The notes below the pieces were generated by a model. The model saw only the letters and a list, made by a program, of their open reading frames with translations, was not told the DNA's origin and did not search any database. A DNA stretch of 64,000 nucleotides from Paracyclopina nana (Eukaryota; Arthropoda; Copepoda; Cyclopoida; Cyclopettidae), in contig JAGUCH010000003.1 in assembly GCA_019096065.1 (NCBI GenBank), positions 3,968,001 through 4,032,000 on the forward strand, written 5' to 3'. Position numbers and translations under genes: made by a program. Positions 60,654-64,000 of this stretch are shown piece by piece (position 1 is the first letter of the stretch; every line of letters begins with the position of its first letter).

Positions 60654-60983
60654 AATTATGTTCACACTGGCATGTGGCAAAGTTCAAAAACTAGTTTTAC
60701 CAACTGTTATGTAAACAAGACGCACTGCTGATAAAAAACCCTTTTTGCCTATCAAGAAATCGAAACAATCAAAATCTGCCTTCTCTCAACCTCTTTAGAC
60801 ATTCTTTTTGAAATTAGATTCGCGTATTATAATTCCCCTGGCCGAAAAATGAATTTATTCTGTGGCAAAAGTACAACGTGACCATCAAGACCAGCTATCT
60901 GTTAACCACAATGTAAGCATTGTCATGCAAATAGACGACACAATAATTAGCTGCAGTTAAGTAATGACACAGTTCTGGTAATA
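60654..60983. promoter_or_regulatory. Shared intergenic promoter region of divergent genes
   Basis: 330 bases separate the DHDH-like start (minus) and the transporter start (plus). No TATA box or other strong motif stands out. The arrangement would allow co-regulation, but this is inference. Confidence 0.3.
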
Positions 60984-62917
60984 ATGGAGTTGAGTAGAAG
61001 TAGGCAAATTCTCATGGCTGTCTCTGTATCCTGCGGTAACAATAACATTACACGGTGCTCTATTACTGTATTGAAAATGTATTCTAATTAGCCTATTGTG
61101 TCTGGGGCCTCCTTATATCGCTCCAGCCCACCTTCTATCCATCTGAGGCCGAGAGAAAGGGAGCTACACCCAAGCAGGTGATTAGACCGTATAATATTCA
61201 CTGTAATCGTGGTAACTGTATTCCGAAATGCAGTACGGATTTGTATTTGGCATCGCCAATCTAGCCGCCTTCCTCTTTGCCCCCATTTTTGGCAGATGGG
61301 GCAGTGTGATTGGGCCAAAAATCCTCTACAATTTCGGCGCTTATTTACAAGCCATTTGCGGATTTGCGTTCGGCTTTATGGCTTACGTCCAAGGCCCTGA
61401 CCTTTTCATAGGCCTTTCTTACCTCCTTAGGTGAATAGTAATATTTAATATAAAAGATACACTCGATTTTGCTCTCGTAAAAAGGGCATTGGGTGGAATT
61501 GCTGATGTGGCGGCTTGGGGTGCTGTTTTAAGCATCCTCATGAAGCTGTATCCGACCAAAGTATCCAGGATTATGTCTGGTACGCAAATGTTCTTCGGCT
61601 TGGGATACATGCTAGGTAAAATACATTTGAAACGGATTCAACGAGATTTCGTTTCAAGTGCAGTATACGTACAATTTCCCGATAAACTCATTAATGTATT
61701 ACACACACACTAGGACCTGCATTGGGCGCATTTTTGTTCGGCTTAGGAGGATTTACCCTGCCGTTTGTAGTGGTGGGATCAGTTGGGCTGGTTGTGGCCA
61801 CAGCCCTCGTTTTTGTCATTCCTAATGTCAAACCCGATACAGAGAAAATTACTGCCGCAAACAAGCTCTCGTTTCGGGAAATTGCCACAGTAAGCTATAA
61901 CGTGATTTTTCTCAAATACGTTTACTGGATCGAATACATGTTTTCAGTCCCCGTCAATCTTCATGCCTTACATTGATTTATTGGTTTGTTTCTTCGGCAA
62001 CGGAATGATTACATCAATGCTGGAACCTCATTTGAAAGCTTCAGGGGCTGACACAAATCAAGTTGGCCTCAGCTATCTCACATTTGGCGCAATTTATATG
62101 CTATCAACGCCCCTAGCTGGGATCGTAAGGCCAATAATAAATCACTATCAATGAGTGCGTGCATTAGGCGGCGGCCAATCTCGAAATTCCTGCTTTTCTA
62201 GGTGGTGGACAAAGTGGCATATCCTACGGTGATTTCCATTATTGGTAATACGCTTTTGGCTGCTGCCTTTGTTTTCATTGGGCCTTTACCGTCGATATCT
62301 GTGGTAAATCCGAGCTGGAAGTCCATCACTGTCTCCATGGCCTTTGTGGCCTTTGGCTATGCTTGTGTCATGGTCTCCACATTTGGACGGGCTCAGTGGG
62401 CTGCCATTAAAAAGGGGTATCCCAAAGATATTGAAACTTACCTCCTAATTTCAGGTAAAATGCAAACAATTTCAAAAATCTTATTTCATTTTAAAAAATC
62501 GCAGAAGTTTATAAGGGCTTTGTATTTAACACCACCACTCGTAGCGGAAATTACAATTTCTAAATACTACAGCCAAATCAAAGCTGCTATAGAAAATGTA
62601 CTTGTACACTTATTTTAAGATAAGTACGTTTCATATTCCTTGATACGTTTCTAGAAGAAAACAATACTGCACGCGTTCGAACATAATAACTTTTTGTGGC
62701 TTTTTTGATAGGCATGTGGTCTACCTCATTCTATTTGGGCAACTTTCTGGGGCCCACATTGGCAGGATTTATGGTGGATGCATGGGGATTTAGGAGAGCC
62801 ACCATTGTCTTTTTTAGCCTTTTTGTCATCATGATCGTGGTGGATGTTTGCGAATTGATCTACAACTTGAGACGACGAAGAAGCCGGAATAACGCAGAAT
62901 ACACGCAGTTGCACTGA
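60984..62917 (+). CDS. SLC18B1-type major facilitator transporter
   Basis: A membrane transporter related to vesicular amine transporters; vertebrate SLC18B1 moves polyamines into vesicles. Exons 60984-61035, 61092-61177, 61234-61430, 61485-61615, 61714-61889, 61948-62124, 62202-62454 and 62712-62917 give 425 aa, close to family length. Helix 1 (about 8-28, ILMAVSVSCAYCVWGLLISL) is followed by the hallmark PTFYPSEAERKGATPKQYGF. Then come FGRWGSVIGPK, ALGGIADVAAWGAVL, GYMLGPALGAFLF, DTNQVGLSYLTFGAIYML and GMWSTSFYLGNFLGPTLAGF. A tail rich in Arg ends in EYTQLH. About 12 hydrophobic segments are visible. The first exon (17 codons) was chosen because its ATG frame and phase-1 donor fit exon 2. 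Confidence 0.9.
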
Positions 62918-64000
62918 AATTCCGAATTCCCTTTGAGCGTTCATTCACGTTGAATAGAACTACAGGATTATACTATAGTTAAGACTGTACAAATAACAGC
63001 CATTGGAGGCTTTCTTTTGATAGGAACAGATGATCAAATTGAATGGAATTTATTTTTAAGGAGCGAAAAGAAGTACCAAGAGATACCATAGAGTAGTAAG
63101 AGCTTTCACGATGGCCTTCTTCAGGCTCACTAGAGGCTTTGCAGTAACTTTGTTCAGATGGCCTCCAAATCCCTTCTCGATCTGTTAATTGCTTCTTCTC
63201 AAACTTGGCCATCATCTGAGCAGTTGCGGAAATTCAAAAAAGGACCAACCCAAGAAGTGCAAAAAACCACTGCAAAGTGACCATTTAGAGGACAAAACAA
63301 CAAGGCTCGCACAGCTCGTTTAGAGCTGTTTAATGTAAAGTACTGAGAATTCTAGTAAAATCGTTTTTTCGATGTATAATTATTAGCTTACATCTTTTTT
63401 AGAAAAATAAGATGTAGTTAGGTATTTAGATTGGGATCGTTTGAGCCCATTTCAGGAAATTGCAGAAAATGGCACACAGGAAATGCAAAAAAGCAATTGC
63501 TTGGCCGAAAGGCTGCTAACTCTATTTAAAACACAAACTGGGGTCCATTTGAGCTGAAAGTACAAATAATCTTTAAAATTGGATCGATCGATTCTCAGTG
63601 CCTGTTGTACTTTCATACTTGACTGCATCAAAGTTTCAGCCAAAACTCTGCAGGTCAATCAAGCTGAGTCAATCAGGAATAACGTTTCAACTGCATAGCT
63701 TGATGGCTTTTCCTCGTTGCTGAAAAAAGGGGAAAAAGGGCAAAAACAACAGAGATTTTCCAAACGCAATTTAGATAATGTTTTCTGAAGCTATACTTGG
63801 CCTTTTTCACTAGTGGCAAAATACTGCTACTTTGTTGCTGTAGTAATGAGATGTTAAACACCGCTTCAAGCAAATACTAGACAAGCAGGCAAGCATAAAT
63901 AATCAAGATATTTAATGCATTTTGTTAAAAGCAGGATGCTGCTCCATCAGTTCCGCCATGCTTCCTATTTTAATGTTTCTCAAGTGGGCCTCAAGAAATC
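62918..64000. other. Right-hand intergenic end
   Basis: I see no supported gene. The sequence is AT-rich with short simple runs. Minus-strand frames near 62979-63215, 63452-63658 and 63673-63873 show no domain, signal or splice pattern. Confidence 0.5.

Overview
The window is nuclear DNA of an arthropod. Eight multi-exon genes with GT-AG introns have recognisable products. These include a RR-2 chitin-binding cuticle protein and a Schnurri-type zinc-finger regulator, which together point to an arthropod. The species, and whether it is a crustacean, chelicerate, hexapod or other lineage, cannot be settled from the sequence. All exon structures were read by eye from splice motifs and frame continuity, and none is supported by transcript data.

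Layout. 1-9.1 kb holds a compact block of four unrecognised genes. Two are spliced minus-strand genes for small membrane proteins (3.3-3.8 kb and 4.3-5.4 kb). Two are intronless plus-strand genes: a structural-looking soluble protein (5.6-7.0 kb) and a signal-peptide/transmembrane glycoprotein built like a viral envelope protein (7.2-9.1 kb). I read this as a possible endogenous virus-like cassette, of no family I can name. 10.6-14.8 kb is a satellite of about 25 copies of a 169-bp unit, and each full unit carries four TGASTCA (AP-1-type) heptamers. 14.8-15.6 kb is a 9-bp minisatellite with a two-state A/T position.

17-22.5 kb is the cuticle-protein gene, with a 4.9-kb first intron. 22.6-25.0 kb holds two tandem paralogous orphan genes on the minus strand. 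27.5-36.6 kb is a schnurri/HIVEP orthologue (about 1870 aa), with a CpG-rich 5' region. 36.8-38.9 kb (minus) is a Golgi carbohydrate sulfotransferase. 41.3-44.8 kb is a long-chain acyl-CoA synthetase of the ACSL3/4 type. 45.4-46.9 kb is a divergent core-1 beta-1,3-galactosyltransferase. 49.1-54.3 kb is a CHK/EcKinase-like kinase with a long N-terminal extension. 54.9-56.5 kb is a secreted trypsin-like protease with a fibronectin-II-like domain. 56.9-57.6 kb is an orphan secreted/membrane protein. 59.5-60.7 kb (minus) is a dihydrodiol dehydrogenase. 61.0-62.9 kb is an SLC18B1-type transporter.

The intergenic and intronic DNA is rich in small non-autonomous inverted-repeat transposons (MITEs). 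At least eight families are visible, several with matching 3-bp target duplications, and three families occur more than once in the window. The genes do not form an operon-like pathway. The sulfotransferase and the galactosyltransferase are both predicted Golgi glycan enzymes but are not adjacent.
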